Shown: in pieces, positions 61,998 to 64,000 of the stretch
Layout of the letters: each line of letters begins with the position of its first letter
Position numbering within the stretch: the first letter of the stretch is position 1
DNA from: Punctularia strigosozonata HHB-11173 SS5
Taxonomy: Eukaryota > Basidiomycota > Agaricomycetes > Corticiales > Punctulariaceae
DNA length: 64,000 bases
Reading direction: 5' to 3'
Assembly: GCF_000264995.1 (NCBI RefSeq)
Contig: NW_006767443.1
Coordinates: 300,330 to 364,329, forward strand
The notes under the pieces: model-generated
The model's input: the letters and a program-made list of their open reading frames with translations, nothing else
Told to the model about the DNA's origin: nothing
The model's database searches: none
Position numbers and translations under genes: made by a program

Positions 61998-63566
61998 TCA
62001 CATCCCGAGCTGCGCCACGAAATCCTGCCACGTCGTCTGCATATTCTCCGGCGTCCCGCTATCCCTCCTCCCCGGCGGCCCCTCGACCATCGTATCGGGC
62101 ACCATCGCCATCGGCGGGAACTCCCCGCCCGCCGGGCCATAATCGAACACCGGGAAGTACTGCGGGAACTCCTGGTGCTGGTGGTGCTGGTGATGATGCA
62201 TCCCCTGCTGCGCATACACCGCCTCCTGCTGCAGCTGCTGCTGCTGCTTCACCATCTGCTGCTGCGGCGGCCCATACGCCGTGTCGGCGAGCTGCATCGA
62301 CGGCAGCCCATACTGCCCAGACGACGACGACGACGCCACCGCATGCTGCTGACCCTGGTCGTACCCGCCCATGCCCATCCCGACGCCCACGTCCACGTCC
62401 ACGTCCACACCCACCTGCGGCTGCATCCCGCCCGGCCCAAACGTGCGCAGATACTCGACCAAGTTCGGGTGTATATGCGCCGTGCCGACGGGGCTCAGCG
62501 GGAGCGGCACGACCGGGTTCAGCGACGTCGGGCTCCTCTCCAGCCCCAACCCGCCCGAGCCCGTCGACAACGTCGGGCTCAGCGTCGCGTCCTTCGCCAC
62601 GAGCCGCGTCTTGCCGCCGAGCGTGAACAGCTCGTCGTCCTCGTCCTGGGGCGAGGCCGGGCCCGAGCCCGAGCCCGGCCCGCCGTGCTGCGCAAGCGGG
62701 CCCGCGAGCGAGAGCGGCTTGCCGTCGCGGAACGAGGTCAGACTCGCGTGCGCCTTCTGGCGGAGCTTGAGCATGATGTTCTGGGTGCGGCGTCAGAGCG
62801 AATAAGCGAACAAGGGGGAGGGGGGGGAGGACGCACGAGGACTTTCTGGGCGCGGAACAGGTCCGCCGTGCGCGAGAAGAGCTCGCACGCCGAGTCGAGC
62901 TGCAGCAGCGCGCTCGGGGCGAGACTCATCGACGGACACCGCGTCACGATCGAGCCCAGCACGATCGCACACGAGAACACGTGGCCCCTACGTACGGGCG
63001 TCAACATCGGCACGAAGGAGAGAGCTTCCAGCGTCAGACGGCGTACCACAAGAACCACGTGCGCTCGTTCGGGCCCTTCTTGAGCTGCGAATGCAAGTTG
63101 CGCATGAGCGCGACGAGGGAGCCCGCGCTGCGATAGGCGGCGATCACGCTCGTCCCGTACGGGCTCCCGAGCGGGTCCTTCGGGTGGTCGCTGATCGCGC
63201 GCGCGAAGAACGAGCGGTGGAGGTAGAGCAAACCTAGACGACGAAAATAGACACCCCACGTCAGCACCCCGTGACCACCCCCTTTCCCAGAAACGGCAGC
63301 CTCGAACTCACTCATCTCCCTGATCGCGAGCACGATATGCCGTTGCAGGATGAGCGACGCGCTGTCCTGCCCCGCCGAGCCCGCGCCGGCGCGCGGATCC
63401 GAGTTTCCGAATCCGGCGATCTGGAGCACGGGCGGCACGGGGAACGCCCGCAGCTTGCGGTCCAGCTGGAGCACCGTCGCGTACTTGGGCGTCTTCGCCC
63501 CGAACGCCTGGTCGAGCAGCACCGACATGCACTCTGCCGTGAACCGGTGCTTCCATTGTTCGACTG
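61998..63566 (-). CDS. Fungal-specific transcription factor, C-terminal part
   Basis: Four exons match the helical 'fungal-specific transcription factor domain' that follows a Zn2Cys6 DNA-binding head: WKHRFTAECMSVLLDQAFG, VLQLDRKLRAFPVPPVLQ, REMSLLYLHRSFFARAISDHP (spliced), YGTSVIAAYRSAGSLVALMR, VFSCAIVLGSIVTRCPS, ALLQLDSACELFSRTADLF, then a Gln/His/Gly-rich activation-like tail (poly-Gln near 62,240) ending WQDFVAQLGM. The LYLHR-x-FFA motif is typical. The Zn2Cys6 head is not in the window; the acceptor at about 63,566 implies exons further upstream (minus strand, beyond or near 64,000). The target pathway is unknown. Confidence 0.8.
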
Positions 63567-64000
63567 GTGCGGGAGGGTCAGAAGAGAAAAAAAAAGCCCA
63601 GGGTTTCAAGTGAACGGTTTTTGGTGGACAGGTCCGTTCGAGGTCGAAGGCCGCATTCGTGATGTCGGTGACGTTTTTCGGGTTCGCCGTTCCAAATGAA
63701 AAAGGGTATTCATGGCCCGTTGCAATACAAGGGTTTTGGCGCGCGGGGATATCGGCGATTCGGCGACGTTGACCGCGTTCAAGCGATTACACGTTCGGGG
63801 CATTAACGCGGCGTTTGCGGCGCAGGCACGGCGGGATTGTTACGGGGGCCGGCGGGTCAATCGGACCGAGGTTGTGGGTGTGTGAGACAGAACAGCCCAG
63901 TTTGCGGGAAACGGACCGTTTAGAAACGCCGGGTTGCACAAGGGGGGTCCGCACGCGAGAGTTTTTTGCCATTCCAGAGAGAGAGAGAGAGAGAGAGAGG
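63567..64000. other. Right edge, unassigned, with a GA repeat at the end
   Basis: 434 bp upstream of the last recognised exon of the transcription factor. A polypyrimidine tract and acceptor sit at its left end, so part is intron. A minus-strand frame adjoining the acceptor (PKNVTDITNAAFDLERTC) may be coding. A (GA)n run of about 12 units closes the window. Confidence 0.4.
63973..63999. repeat. GA dinucleotide microsatellite
   Basis: About a dozen uninterrupted GA units at the window end; the true length may extend past the edge. Confidence 0.9.

Overview
The window is nuclear DNA from a filamentous basidiomycete, probably an agaricomycete. Genes are split by many short (about 50-60 nt) GT-AG introns and sit on both strands about 1-3 kb apart. 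Protein types include an Msy-type mechanosensitive channel, a tropomyosin, a UPF0662 protein, fungal transcription factors and a large P-loop NTPase of mushroom-type architecture. No rRNA, tRNA, CRISPR array or bacterial operon was recognised. Species cannot be named from the sequence alone.

Layout. 0-3.6 kb: almost gene-free, perhaps one gene tail at the left edge. 3.6-11.6 kb: a three-finger C2H2 zinc-finger protein, then the ribosome-biogenesis factor RPF1 divergently paired with a p24 cargo receptor, then a LIG4-like DNA ligase. 11.8-14.5 kb: an unknown gene whose 3' half is copied in inverted orientation at 30.1-31.1 kb, and a 657-bp MITE-like element. 14.5-24.5 kb: mitochondrial enoyl reductase (ETR1), a START/SRPBCC-fold protein with a broken second copy, a large P-loop NTPase, a secreted protein, and cytochrome c heme lyase. 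24.7-29 kb: tropomyosin divergently paired with a UPF0662 protein, then a DJ-1/PfpI protein. 29-32.4 kb: gene-poor, with the duplicated fragment and one tiny cysteine-rich secreted protein.

32.5-41.1 kb holds a YCF1/MRP-type ABC transporter and an EF-hand mechanosensitive channel. 41.5-55.6 kb is a local array of seven related short-chain dehydrogenases (six apparently intact, one broken), interrupted by a gap of Ns flanked by a 372-bp repeat and by a TPR fragment. 55.6-64 kb is GC-rich and carries a coiled-coil protein, a CCCH zinc-finger/Smr-domain protein, and the C-terminal part of a fungal transcription factor.

Most genes are housekeeping functions: ribosome assembly, ER-Golgi traffic, end joining, mitochondrial fatty acid synthesis, cytochrome c maturation, actin cables and vacuolar detoxification. 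The accessory signal is local duplication: the SDR array, the SRPBCC pair, the inverted 1-kb duplication and the repeat at the gap. Gene models were built by eye from reading frames and splice sites; spans run from start codon to stop codon and include introns.
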